Part shown: piece after piece, positions 1 through 8,387 of the stretch
How positions within the stretch are numbered: the first letter of the stretch is position 1
Layout: each line of letters opens with the position of its first letter
DNA from: UBA1573 sp016794285
GTDB lineage: Bacteria; Pseudomonadota; Alphaproteobacteria; Micavibrionales; Micavibrionaceae
NCBI GenBank assembly: GCA_016794285.1
Contig: JAEUKO010000002.1
Location: forward strand, 1 to 58,642
DNA length: 58,642 nt
Direction of reading: 5' to 3'
Notes under the pieces: model-generated
Database searches by the model: none
What the model saw: only the letters and a program-made list of their open reading frames with translations
Told to the model about the DNA's origin: nothing
Made by a program: the position numbers and the translations under genes

Positions 1-180
1 GATAATCCGGCCAACGTTCAACGCCAATATGCCTCGTTGCAGGCGTTCGGTTTGATGCAGCAGCGGGATATTTTTGAAACGATTCTGCGGTCCGAGATGT
101 TGCTTTCTTTGATTGTTGAGATGGAGGTTTCAAAATTCCAAGATGATGTGCAGAACCGTCTGAACTCAGGGAAAAAATAG
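1..180 (+). CDS. C-terminal fragment of an exported-protein paralogue, unknown function
   Basis: The window opens inside a gene read in frame 1. Its last 59 codons end at a TAG at 178-180. The tail is alpha-helical and charged. It resembles the C-terminus of the next gene: both carry P-x-N-V-x-R-Q-x-A, then a Q and D, then R-x-EMLLS followed by a hydrophobic stretch with a conserved E (about 16 identities over 41 aligned residues by eye). The two genes are therefore tandem paralogues, 18 bases apart and probably co-transcribed. Nothing in the fragment shows a catalytic site. The function is unknown, and most of the protein lies outside the window. Confidence 0.7.
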   Translation, partial: DNPANVQRQYASLQAFGLMQQRDIFETILRSEMLLSLIVEMEVSKFQDDVQNRLNSGKK

Positions 181-198
181 GGAAGACAGGGGTTAATT

Positions 199-2072
199 AT
201 GGCGGTGCGGAATTGTTTTTCTCCTCGAAATGTTCTGGCGTTAGCCGGATTGGTAGCTTTATGCTTGGGAGTTTTGTTTCCGCTTGATGCTTTCTCCAGT
301 CCAGAAAGACCGAAAGGGGCGGCTTTGAATTTGACGGGAGCGGGAGCTGCACCTTCGGCCCAAATTTCTCTTTCGACAGGAAAAACTCAGACACTAACAA
401 CTCAAGCAGATAAAAATGGGAACTTTTCTTTCACGGGTCTTGGTTATGCTCCTGGTTACCCTTTAACATTTAAGCTTCAGATTTCGCCGCAGAAAATACG
501 TGGGAGAAGCTTTTCTGGTAACAACCTATCTTTCAAGATAGACCCTATCGGGGCCTATGCTGAGGTGCAAGGTTCGGTGACCAAGGCAGCCAGCGTTGTC
601 GTCAATTTAGGTGGTGAGCAATCTGGTTCGGCAGTGGCCAACGAAAAAGGCTACTTCGAAGTCATGGCGACGTCCAATAAGAAGTTATCCAAAGGAGATA
701 GTTTCTTGATTGCAAGTATTGTAAACGTTCAAGAAATGTGTTGCCCACGGACAATAGTTCCGGAGTCACCCCTTATGATTTCTATTTCAAGTGTTCCGTT
801 ACCAGAGGCGGCTCCTGCGGCTAAGACTGAAAAGGTCAAAAAGTCTCGGAAATCTCAAACGCCACCTCCTCCTATCTTCATTCCTGAGCAATCCAAACCT
901 CCTGCCAAGAAAGAAGGAGCACCAGACACGAATAGGCCTTCTGTTCCTTATATTATCCAAGGGTCAGTAACGCATGAAACCACCATAGTTTCTGCACCTT
1001 TGCGGATGGCAGTTTCTTTTCCGGGGGCTATGTATGACGCGACATGGACGGGCGGAACCATGAAAATGTCGGATCAGATTATCAAGAATGTCACGAACCA
1101 CGCCAAACAACTTGGCGCAATGATGGATGCCCAAAATACATTGAAAGCCTTAAGGGCAATTCAAAAGGCGAATTTGGAATCCACTCGGAAATATCAGCCA
1201 AGCACGGGTGTTTGCGTTTTTGGTAGTGCAAGCACATCTTTGGCCGCCTCGGAAGCTCGTGCTATCGCCAACAAAATGGCTTTCAACGAAATTCTAATTG
1301 ATACAGAAAAACAAGTTAAAAACACGGCTTTTTCTAAAACGGAAAGCGAGGGTCGAGCGGCGGCTCTTGCTGATTTTCAAAGAAAATATTGTCGCCGGAT
1401 TGATAACAACAACNNNNNNNNNNGGAATCTTTTTGTAAAGGGCTTGGGGCAAGTGATACGCGGTTTAATCGAGATGTTGATTATGCCCGTGTGTTCGATG
1501 CTCCTTTGACGGTTAAGGTCAATTTTACCGACGCGGCAAAGACACCTGTTGAGGAAGACGTTATTGCTCTGTTCCGCAATTTATCGGTTGCGCAGGTTCT
1601 TCCGGCGGTTTCGAAAACTGTGTTCCAAACCGATACAAAATCAGCAGCAGCTCAAGATTTACGGGCCGCGATTGCAGCGCATAGTGTTGCCCAGAATACC
1701 TTTGCCGATATTGTTGGACAGAAATCTGAAGGAAGCGGGGCCTCTTCCGCAAGTATCAAAGCGGTGATCCAACATCTGGGGCTTTCAGCGGCAGATGCCG
1801 AGGCTCATATCGGAAGCAAGCCCAGCTATTACGCACAGATGGAAATTCTGACCAAGAAAATGTACCAAGACCCTGCGTTTATTGCCAATCTTTATGAATC
1901 CCCAGAAAACGTAACGCGGCAGCGGGCGGCCATCAAGGCAACCAGTTTGCAACAGGGTTCTGATCTTTACCAAAGTCTGAAACGGCGGGAAATGCTCTTG
2001 TCTGCGTTATTGGAGCTTAAACTGCGGCAGCGGGCGGCACAAGAGAACCAAAGCGGATCAACAGCAGACTAG
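199..2072 (+). CDS. Exported multidomain protein of unknown function, interrupted by an assembly gap
   Basis: The ATG follows an AGGGG Shine-Dalgarno. Residues 1-35 look like a signal peptide. Residues 40-185 read like a beta-sandwich of the carboxypeptidase-regulatory or Ig type (repeated D-x-N-G-x-F). A Pro/Lys-rich linker at about 195-250 follows, then a helical region with a 'VCVFG...SLAASEA' stretch and two cysteines. Ten Ns at 1414-1423 break the frame. After the gap the sensible frame is the one entering at 1425 (ESFCKGLG..., then RDVDYARVFDAPLT), which stays open to 2072. I infer one protein of over 620 residues. The C-terminal part is the region shared with the upstream paralogue. 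No family is recognised with certainty. Gene neighbourhoods of such proteins in other alphaproteobacteria would be informative, but nothing upstream is visible here. Confidence 0.6.
1414..1423. other. Assembly gap (10 Ns)
   Basis: A run of exactly ten Ns is probably a placeholder of unknown true length. The coding frame before it (frame 1) and after it (frame 3) belong to one plausible protein. A gap of ten is not compatible with that, so the real sequence differs in length by a non-multiple of three. Because tandem paralogues flank the site, a collapsed repeat is a possible cause. Confidence 0.95.
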
Positions 2073-2168
2073 AAGTTCGGTTTTCCTTGTCTTTTGCAAA
2101 ATTAACACTATATTTTTGCCATGCAGTGATTGCATTTGATTGAACATATTGCTCTTTGGAGAAGAAAA

Positions 2169-2873
2169 ATGCTCGAAAATCAATTTGGCGAAACCGTCCG
2201 TACAGGAAGTGCCAGTTACGATGTAGGTCTGCGTGACCATATGCAGCGTATTTATAACCGCATGACGCTGGGGGTTCTGGTGACGGCGGTTGTTGCCTAT
2301 GTGGTAGGTGGCTCACCGGAACTGTTGAATTTGTTCCTGAACGGTCCACAGAAATGGTTGGTCATGCTGGCTCCCTTGGGGATTGTCATGTTTGGATTCA
2401 ATCCGGCGAGGATGTCCTCGTCCGCTCTGCGAATTTCCTTCTTGGCTCTTTCCGTTTTGTACGGGATCAGCTTTTCCGCTATTTTCCAAGTCTTCACTGG
2501 GGAGAGCATTGCTAATGCCTTCTTTGTTGCGACTGGTATGTTCGCGGGGCTCAGCATCTTCGGCTATACAACCAGAAAAGATCTGACTGGCCTTGGGAAC
2601 TTTGCGATCATGGGCGTTTGGGGGGCCTTAATTCTTGGGATCATCAATATATTCACCCAGTCTTCAGGCCTCGGAAACCTGATTTCAGTGGTTAGTATTA
2701 TTGCCTTTGCTGGGATAACAGCTTGGGAAACCCAAAGAATGAAAGAAATGTATTCGGACCGGACCGATCCTGAAATGGCTAGCCGGATGTCATGGTTGTC
2801 AGCTCTTAATTTGTATATCAGCTTTATTGCAATGTTTCAGAGCATTCTCAGCCTGATGGGAAATCGGCAGTAA
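2169..2873 (+). CDS. Bax inhibitor-1 / YccA family membrane protein
   Basis: This is a 234-residue integral membrane protein of the BI-1 (TMBIM, UPF0005) family, which in bacteria are inner-membrane proteins linked to FtsH control or ion leak. A soluble N-terminus of about 35 residues ends in RIYNRMTLGV, the usual family entry motif. About seven hydrophobic segments follow, with the conserved C-terminal 'AWETQRMKEMY' type stretch and 'SALNLYISFIAMFQ' in the last helix. The ATG at 2169 is preferred over an in-frame ATG at 2130 because GGAGAAG lies just upstream and the family begins near here. It stands alone, closed by a strong terminator. Confidence 0.9.
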   Translation: MLENQFGETVRTGSASYDVGLRDHMQRIYNRMTLGVLVTAVVAYVVGGSPELLNLFLNGPQKWLVMLAPLGIVMFGFNPARMSSSALRISFLALSVLYGISFSAIFQVFTGESIANAFFVATGMFAGLSIFGYTTRKDLTGLGNFAIMGVWGALILGIINIFTQSSGLGNLISVVSIIAFAGITAWETQRMKEMYSDRTDPEMASRMSWLSALNLYISFIAMFQSILSLMGNRQ

Positions 2874-2898
2874 CAGCTAATCACTACGTTTTTTAGAA

Positions 2899-2925
2899 AA
2901 CCGCCCGTTGCTGGGCGGTTTTTTT
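2899..2925 (+). terminator. Rho-independent terminator after the BI-1 gene
   Basis: The stem AACCGCCC / GGGCGGTT with a short GTTGCT loop is followed by a run of eight Ts, 25 bases after the stop codon. Confidence 0.9.
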
Positions 2926-2997
2926 GTTCAAATTGACAAGGAAAGGAGGCTCCGCTAGTCTGACCCCCTCTCAATTTTTCCAAGGAAAGGGTTTCCT

Positions 2998-3414
2998 ATG
3001 CTTAAGGAATTCAAGGATTTTATCGCACGCGGAAATGTCATTGATATGGCTGTCGGGATTGTCATGGGGGCAGCGTTCACAGCCATTGTTAACTCAGCAG
3101 TGGGTGACATTATTATGCCGATTGTTGGCTGGGCGATGTCTGGTGTTGATTTCTCGAACTACTTTATCCAACTCGGCGGAGACCAAGCCTACCCCTCTCT
3201 TAAATCTGCAAAGGATGCTGGTGTTCCGGTGCTGAGTTATGGGGTTTTGATAAACGCGACCATCAATTTTCTGGCCGTTTCGTTCTTCGTATTTTGGGTG
3301 GTTAAGGTCACCAATAAACTAAAAAAATCAACAGAATCTGCTCCGGCGGAACCATCCGCTCCGCCTGAGGAAGTTGTTTTGCTGCGAGAAATTCGAGATT
3401 CTCTTAAAAAATAA
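2998..3414 (+). CDS. mscL: Large-conductance mechanosensitive channel MscL
   Basis: The 138-residue product has the usual MscL length. The N-terminal amphipathic helix (LKEFKDFIARGNVIDMAVG) leads into TM1 with 'AVGIVMGAAFTAIV'. A periplasmic loop follows, then TM2 ('INATINFLAVSFFVFWVVK'), and a charged C-terminal helix ending in 'LLREIRDSLKK', the pentameric bundle seen in the family. It forms a tension-gated inner-membrane pore that releases solutes on hypo-osmotic shock. AAGGAAAGGG lies upstream of the ATG. The gene is monocistronic, between the BI-1 terminator and tRNA-Ala. Confidence 0.97.
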   Translation: MLKEFKDFIARGNVIDMAVGIVMGAAFTAIVNSAVGDIIMPIVGWAMSGVDFSNYFIQLGGDQAYPSLKSAKDAGVPVLSYGVLINATINFLAVSFFVFWVVKVTNKLKKSTESAPAEPSAPPEEVVLLREIRDSLKK

Positions 3415-3455
3415 TCATTTTCCCTCACAAGGGCCAAAGAAGAGAAAATTTTCGC

Positions 3456-3484
3456 TTGATTACAAGGGAAAGGGGCTTTATTAG
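3456..3484 (+). promoter_or_regulatory. Candidate sigma-70 promoter for tRNA-Ala
   Basis: TTGATT at 3456-3461, a 17-base spacer, then TATTAG at 3479-3484, ending 18 bases before the mature tRNA 5' end. Spacing and placement fit; match to consensus is moderate. Confidence 0.5.
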
Positions 3485-3502
3485 TGTTCCCACCTTGTGA
3501 GA

Positions 3503-3578
<76 letters not shown>

Positions 3579-3645
3579 TCTTTTCTCAAATGCACATAGT
3601 TGCCACGCTGACTTTGCTTTGGGGTGCTCGGCAGATCACAAGACT

Positions 3646-4542
3646 TTATGCCGGACTATTTTCTGCTTCAGAGGAAACTTTCTTTTTTGCCTTGAACCTG
3701 TTTTGAACCGACCATTGGTATAGGAAGGACAGGAGAGTCACATTAAGAGCAACAAGAATTGCCTGAAAATAAAGGACAGGGCCCAACATAAAAACACCTG
3801 CGAGCGATTCCAAATCCTTCTCACCAATTTTTAGAATAAACCCCACTACAGCGGCAATTAGAATCACCACAACAATAACAAGGAACAACAAGAAGCCTTG
3901 ACGCCAAGTGGCACGAATGCTTGCGACTATGAAAGTCCAGAGAAGGCCTTTGGAGACTTTTTTTGCCCCAGCACGAGTGAGATTAACCCCAACAGAGCGG
4001 GCAGGCAAAAGAAAGGAAAACTGAAGAGCTCTGTACACCCCGAGAGCGATCAAGCCAAGGCAAATCAATCCTCCTATCAAGGACAGAGCTATCATATTAA
4101 AATAAGAAAAAATACCAAAGACAAGCCCTCCTGCCATCCCCAGAAGAAAGGGAAGAAGAGCAATAAAATAAAAGGCCAAAAAGAATCCGCGACTTTTAGG
4201 GGGAAGAGATAATGGGGAGACCAAATTCTCCCTTCGCGCTCCCAAAAGGACAATGCGGTGCCAAGACATGGCAAAACAGGCCCAAAAATAAGACAATATA
4301 AAGGAAACCGAAATAGGACCTGCCACCCCAATCAGCAAATAGCTCTTGCTGTAATTTTTTAGTTCATGTTTGTCTATTGGGAAGTAAACCTCAACAGCAA
4401 GACTAGCAAGACTAAGAACGATGATGTAAGGAAGCATGGGTTTCATGGCTTCCCACACCCAACCGAGGTTGGAACGAACGAACATACGGGCATCAAGAGC
4501 CACTTCGCGAGATGTCAAGGCGACACTGCCAGATTCGTACAT
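3646..4542 (-). CDS. Polytopic inner-membrane protein, unknown function
   Basis: This 298-residue protein has a cytoplasmic start of about 30 residues (with 'DARMFVRSNLGWVWEAMKPMLPY') followed by roughly six hydrophobic helices and a basic, short C-terminus. There is no motif for transport or catalysis that I recognise. The first-helix context (an amphipathic stretch before the membrane) resembles uncharacterised alphaproteobacterial membrane proteins, but no family name can be given safely. It sits alone between tRNA-Ala and clpA, transcribed leftward; its 3' end reaches to within 70 bases of the tRNA. Confidence 0.75.
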   Translation of the reverse strand: MYESGSVALTSREVALDARMFVRSNLGWVWEAMKPMLPYIIVLSLASLAVEVYFPIDKHELKNYSKSYLLIGVAGPISVSFILSYFWACFAMSWHRIVLLGARRENLVSPLSLPPKSRGFFLAFYFIALLPFLLGMAGGLVFGIFSYFNMIALSLIGGLICLGLIALGVYRALQFSFLLPARSVGVNLTRAGAKKVSKGLLWTFIVASIRATWRQGFLLFLVIVVVILIAAVVGFILKIGEKDLESLAGVFMLGPVLYFQAILVALNVTLLSFLYQWSVQNRFKAKKKVSSEAENSPA

Positions 4543-4605
4543 TTTTCTGTTCCTTTCTTGTCGGGTCTACACCAAGGAACATTAGCTAAAATTAGTTAAC
4601 TAACC

Positions 4606-6918
4606 TTAAACCCTCTCAGGCTCAGTTTCGTTTTCTGCTTTATTTGACTTTGGCTTGTCGGGAACAAAAACGAAGTTCAGAGAGTCATGGTCGCAATCAA
4701 TAACAACCGATCCACCGTTCACCAAACGCCCGAATAATAGTTCTTCGGCCAACGGTTTTTTGACTTTTTCTTGAATAGCGCGGGCGAGTGGTCTGGCCCC
4801 CATAACTGAATCGTAACCGATTTTAGCGAGGTATTCCCGCGCCTTGTCTGAAAGGGAGATCACCACATTTCGCTCAGCCAATTGCGCTTCAAGCTGCATA
4901 ATGAATTTATCAACGACGCGCAGAACGGTTTGAGGTTTGAGAGCCGCAAAGGGAACAATTGCATCAAGACGGTTGCGGAATTCAGGAGTAAAAAGCCGCT
5001 TGATTTCTTCTTCATCCCCGTCGGCGCGATGATTTGCTTCGAAGCCCAGAGGTGCTTTGGCCATTTGTGCCGCCCCTGCATTGGTCGTCATGATGAGAAT
5101 GACGCTGCGGAAATCAACAGCCTTCCCATTATTGTCGGTGAGTTTGCCGTAGTCCATCACCTGCAAAAGAAGGTTAAAAAGGTCAGGGTGAGCTTTTTCG
5201 ATTTCATCCAGAAGAAGAACGCAGTGCGGCTGTTGGTCAATCTTATCAGTCAAGAGCCCGCCTTGTTCGTAACCGACATAACCCGGGGGAGCTCCGATAA
5301 GGCGCGAGACAGCGTGCCTTTCCATGTATTCCGACATATCAAAGCGAATCAGGTCAACCCCCAAAGTTTTGGCCAGTTGTTTGGCCACTTCGGTTTTTCC
5401 AACACCTGTTGGGCCAGAAAAAAGGTAACATCCAATAGGCTTTTCGGGATCACGCAGACCGGCTCGTGCCATTTTAATTGAATCAGACAATACACCAATG
5501 GCTTCATCTTGATCGAAGACCATTGTTTTCAAATCGCGGTCCAGATGTGCGAGAACAGCGCGATCATCCTTGGATACTGATTTAGCCGGAATGCGAGCAA
5601 TGGTTGCAACAACAGCCTCAATATCCTTGACCCCAATTGTCTTTTTGCGTTTTGCAGCAGGCAGCAACATTTGAGCTGCTCCGACCTCATCAATAATATC
5701 AATTGCCTTGTCAGGGAGTTTTCGATCTCCGATATAACGGGCCGACAATTCTACCGCTGCTTTAATAGCTTCGGCTGTGTATTTCACGTTGTGGTGTTGC
5801 TCATAGTAGGGCTTGAGGCCCTTGATAATCTTAATACTGTCTTCAATGGTGGGTTCAGCCACATCTATTTTTTGAAAGCGACGTGCCAGAGCACGGTCTT
5901 TTTCAAAGTGAGAGCGGTATTCCTTATAGGTCGTAGATCCTACACAGCGCAGCCCGCCGTTGGCCAAGGCCGGTTTGAGCAAGTTAGAGGCATCCATTGC
6001 ACCTCCGCTGGTTGCCCCCGCTCCGATAATGGTATGAATTTCATCAATAAACAAAACCACATTGTTCATGGATTGCAATTCGGAAAGAACAGCCTTGAGG
6101 CGTTCTTCAAAATCTCCACGATACCGCGTTCCAGCTAGCAAGGCTCCCATATCAAGAGAGAAAATAGTGCAGCCCAGTAACACTTCCGGCACATCCCCAT
6201 CTTCAATTTTCCGTGCAAGACCTTCGGCAATCGCTGTCTTTCCAACACCCGGGTCCCCGACATAGAGCGGATTGTTTTTACTCCGCCGGCAGAGAATCTG
6301 GATGGTTCGGTCCACTTCTTTTTCGCGGCCAATCAGAGGGTCAATTTTTCCTTTATTAGCCTTGTCATTCAAGTTGATACAATAGGCATCTAACGCTTCT
6401 TTTCCTACGCGAACCGGCTTGTCGTCAGGGAGTTCTTCGCTCCCGCGTGGGACTTTGGGAGAGTCCTCCGTTCCCATAGCCCCGGGGACTTTGGCAATCC
6501 CATGAGAAATATAATTGACCGCATCAAAGCGGGTCATATCCTGCGATTGCAGGAAGAAAACTGCATGACTTTCTCGTTCAGAAAAAAGAGCAACCAGAAC
6601 ATTGGCTCCGGTAACTTCTTCCCGTCCAGAAGATTGAACGTGAATAGCTGCGCGTTGCAAAACACGCTGAAAAGCCGTCGTAGGCTTCGCTTCCGCAATA
6701 TGGGGGTTAATAAGGTAGGAGAGTTCGTTGTCTAGGTATAAACTGATTTGTTCGCGCAAAGTTCCAAGTGAAACGCCGCAAGAGCGTAAAACCGCCATCG
6801 CATCTTGATCTTCGAGCAGAGCCCACAACAAATGTTCCAGCGTTGCATACTCATGCTGGCGGCTGTTGGCCGAAGCCAGTGCTTTGTGAAGGGTTAGTTC
6901 AAGGTTGCGCGAAAGCAC
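4606..6918 (-). CDS. clpA: ATP-dependent Clp protease ATP-binding subunit ClpA
   Basis: This 770-residue protein has the full ClpA layout. The N-domain (1-145) starts 'NLELTLHKAL'. The first AAA+ module has Walker A GDPGVGKT near residue 220 and Walker B 'VVLFIDEIH'. The second AAA+ module has GPTGVGKT near 505 and 'VLLLDEIEKAH', followed by the D2-small domain with the sensor 'GARPLARAIQ'. ClpA unfolds substrates and feeds them to ClpP in the cytoplasm. Start is GTG at 6918, six bases after the clpS stop, so the two are translationally close. The pairing with the adaptor ClpS, which delivers N-degron substrates, is the standard arrangement. clpP is not in the window. Confidence 0.97.
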   Translation of the reverse strand: MLSRNLELTLHKALASANSRQHEYATLEHLLWALLEDQDAMAVLRSCGVSLGTLREQISLYLDNELSYLINPHIAEAKPTTAFQRVLQRAAIHVQSSGREEVTGANVLVALFSERESHAVFFLQSQDMTRFDAVNYISHGIAKVPGAMGTEDSPKVPRGSEELPDDKPVRVGKEALDAYCINLNDKANKGKIDPLIGREKEVDRTIQILCRRSKNNPLYVGDPGVGKTAIAEGLARKIEDGDVPEVLLGCTIFSLDMGALLAGTRYRGDFEERLKAVLSELQSMNNVVLFIDEIHTIIGAGATSGGAMDASNLLKPALANGGLRCVGSTTYKEYRSHFEKDRALARRFQKIDVAEPTIEDSIKIIKGLKPYYEQHHNVKYTAEAIKAAVELSARYIGDRKLPDKAIDIIDEVGAAQMLLPAAKRKKTIGVKDIEAVVATIARIPAKSVSKDDRAVLAHLDRDLKTMVFDQDEAIGVLSDSIKMARAGLRDPEKPIGCYLFSGPTGVGKTEVAKQLAKTLGVDLIRFDMSEYMERHAVSRLIGAPPGYVGYEQGGLLTDKIDQQPHCVLLLDEIEKAHPDLFNLLLQVMDYGKLTDNNGKAVDFRSVILIMTTNAGAAQMAKAPLGFEANHRADGDEEEIKRLFTPEFRNRLDAIVPFAALKPQTVLRVVDKFIMQLEAQLAERNVVISLSDKAREYLAKIGYDSVMGARPLARAIQEKVKKPLAEELLFGRLVNGGSVVIDCDHDSLNFVFVPDKPKSNKAENETEPERV

Positions 6919-6924
6919 GGCTTG

Positions 6925-7353
6925 CTACTCTTTTTCCATGGTACACTGCAAAGGCTGTTCGTTCGAACGTGCGAAATCCATAACCTGATTGACCTTCATT
7001 TCGGCAATCTCATAGGTAAAAATTCCGCACAGCCCGACACCGCGACGATGGACGTGCAGCATAATATCCGTCGCCTCTTCCCTAGTTTTACTGAAAAACC
7101 TTTCTAAAACGTGAACAACAAACTCCATCGGGGTATAGTCGTCATTCAGCAAAAGAACTTTATAGAGGGAGGGTTTGCGCGTTTTGGGTTTAGGTTTAAG
7201 CAGAACGCCTGGTTGCAGACGTTCCTCTCTATCGGGATTTTCTCCTGCAAAAGGACCTTCCCCTACTGGGTCCAGCAAGGGGGTAAAAGAAATTTCTGCG
7301 AACGAACGGGTATGCGCGACTATCATTGCTTTGAAACCTAAGGCCAAGATCAT
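6925..7353 (-). CDS. clpS: ATP-dependent Clp protease adaptor ClpS
   Basis: The protein is 142 residues, a little long because of a 60-residue N-terminal tail before the ClpS core. The core begins 'LYKVLLLNDDYTPMEFVV' and carries the conserved 'NDDYTPMEFV' site that binds N-terminal aromatic or leucine degrons. 'MLHVHRRGVGLCG' and the helix 'YEIAEMKVNQV' complete the fold. It binds the ClpA N-domain. The ATG at 7353 has AGG seven bases upstream; an internal ATG at 7326 is an alternative. It is first gene of a clpS-clpA operon. Confidence 0.96.
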   Translation of the reverse strand: MILALGFKAMIVAHTRSFAEISFTPLLDPVGEGPFAGENPDREERLQPGVLLKPKPKTRKPSLYKVLLLNDDYTPMEFVVHVLERFFSKTREEATDIMLHVHRRGVGLCGIFTYEIAEMKVNQVMDFARSNEQPLQCTMEKE

Positions 7354-7401
7354 TTCGAGCCTATCTATTAATTAGGCAATCAAGAGGCGTGGATCAAGAA
7401 A

Positions 7402-7432
7402 AAACCTCCAGAAGCTGGGCATCCGGAGGTTT
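7402..7432 (-). terminator. Rho-independent terminator of the phasin gene
   Basis: On the minus strand AAACCTCC and GGAGGTTT pair around a 15-base loop, followed by TTTTTTCTT. It lies about 45 bases past the phasin stop and just before clpS. Confidence 0.75.
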
Positions 7433-7476
7433 CTTTGTTTGTCATACCCTTTAACAAGGGAATTGCAACATTTTGA

Positions 7477-8007
7477 TTAGGCGGAAAATCCTTCAGAGGC
7501 TTTTTTAACGGTTTTTGTAACTTGATCGTTAATCGGCTCCAGAGCTTCGGTGCAGAGTTTGATGGTCATTTCCGAAATTTTGGTAGCTGCGGCCATAGCG
7601 TCTTCGAAACCCTGTTGAGCCAATTTGCTTTGAGCTTCTGACATTTCACTGACTGTTTTGGCAGCCATCAAGGACTTCCAAGCAGATGAACTGCGTTCGG
7701 TGTTTTCTTGCGCCATGGACATCATAGTTTTCATGATGCTTTCGGCCCCTTTAGCAAAGCAGGACGCGCTTTTTGTCCATGCTTCAACGCCTTGACGACT
7801 GACCGTTCCGGCATCGCCAGATATTTTCTCGTATTGTGATTTCGCACTACCCATTATTTTCTCCACAGATTCAAAATTGTTGGAACTAGAAGGATTACAC
7901 ATAGAAGCTGCCATCGGGCTGAATGGAACGACCGACATCGGAGATTCCTTTTTCACAGGAGTGGCTTTTGCTTTCGGAGCTGGTTTTTTGGTTGGTTTGC
8001 TTGGCAT
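7477..8007 (-). CDS. Phasin family protein
   Basis: This 176-residue protein has a Lys/Pro/Ala-rich N-terminus (1-25) followed by a long helical domain with heptad-like Ala/Met/Lys pattern, including 'SRQGVEAWTKSASCFAKGAESI', 'SMAQENTERSSSAWKSLMAAKTVSEMSEAQ' (quoted in part) and 'QGFEDAMAAATKISEM'. These are hallmarks of phasin_2 proteins that coat polyhydroxyalkanoate granules. The implied role is granule surface protein, with PHA storage in this organism. PHA synthase itself is not in the window. The upstream region carries repeated TGC-rich elements like those bound by PhaR (see separate entry), and a terminator closes the gene. It is monocistronic. Confidence 0.85.
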   Translation of the reverse strand: MPSKPTKKPAPKAKATPVKKESPMSVVPFSPMAASMCNPSSSNNFESVEKIMGSAKSQYEKISGDAGTVSRQGVEAWTKSASCFAKGAESIMKTMMSMAQENTERSSSAWKSLMAAKTVSEMSEAQSKLAQQGFEDAMAAATKISEMTIKLCTEALEPINDQVTKTVKKASEGFSA

Positions 8008-8077
8008 GGTTTAAGACCTCAATCTTTGAAACACTATAAGTTGTTGTTTTGTTATCCTGAACTTAAAATATACGCAA

Positions 8078-8200
8078 TTTTGCAGTGCCGCAAAGACTAA
8101 AGGAGAAATATCTTAACTCCACCCACAATTTTGCAATGCACCATTTGAGTGATAACCCAAGCCATATAAAAAATCAATAGAGATTTGTGCGGTGCATTAT
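8078..8200. promoter_or_regulatory. Three TGC-rich operator-like elements upstream of the phasin gene
   Basis: The 380-base gap between the phasin gene and the D,D-carboxypeptidase holds no gene. It contains TTTGCAGTGCCGCAAA (8079-8094, itself an inverted repeat TTTGC...GCAAA), TTTTGCAATGCACCATTT (8129-8146) and ATTTGTGCGGTGCATTAT (8183-8200; its complement shares AATGCACC with the second). Phasin genes in alphaproteobacteria are commonly repressed by PhaR at TGC/GTGCA-type repeats, so these are candidate PhaR sites. The remainder of the gap (8201-8387) shows two GAATCC/GAGTGAATCC-like stretches and an AT-rich tract but nothing that I can name. Confidence 0.45.
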
Positions 8201-8387
8201 TTTCAGCTTTTATAGACACTCTTTCCTTTATTGGCTAAAGTTTGGGCGCGGGGAGATTCGCAAATCCAAGGGGTTCGTTGAGTGAATCCTAAGTCCGGTT
8301 TTTCTAGCAATGAGACTAGCAATAAGAAATGTTATAGTATAGCACTTTGTGACTATTGGGCGTTTCAAGGGAGTGGTAAAAGTGATA

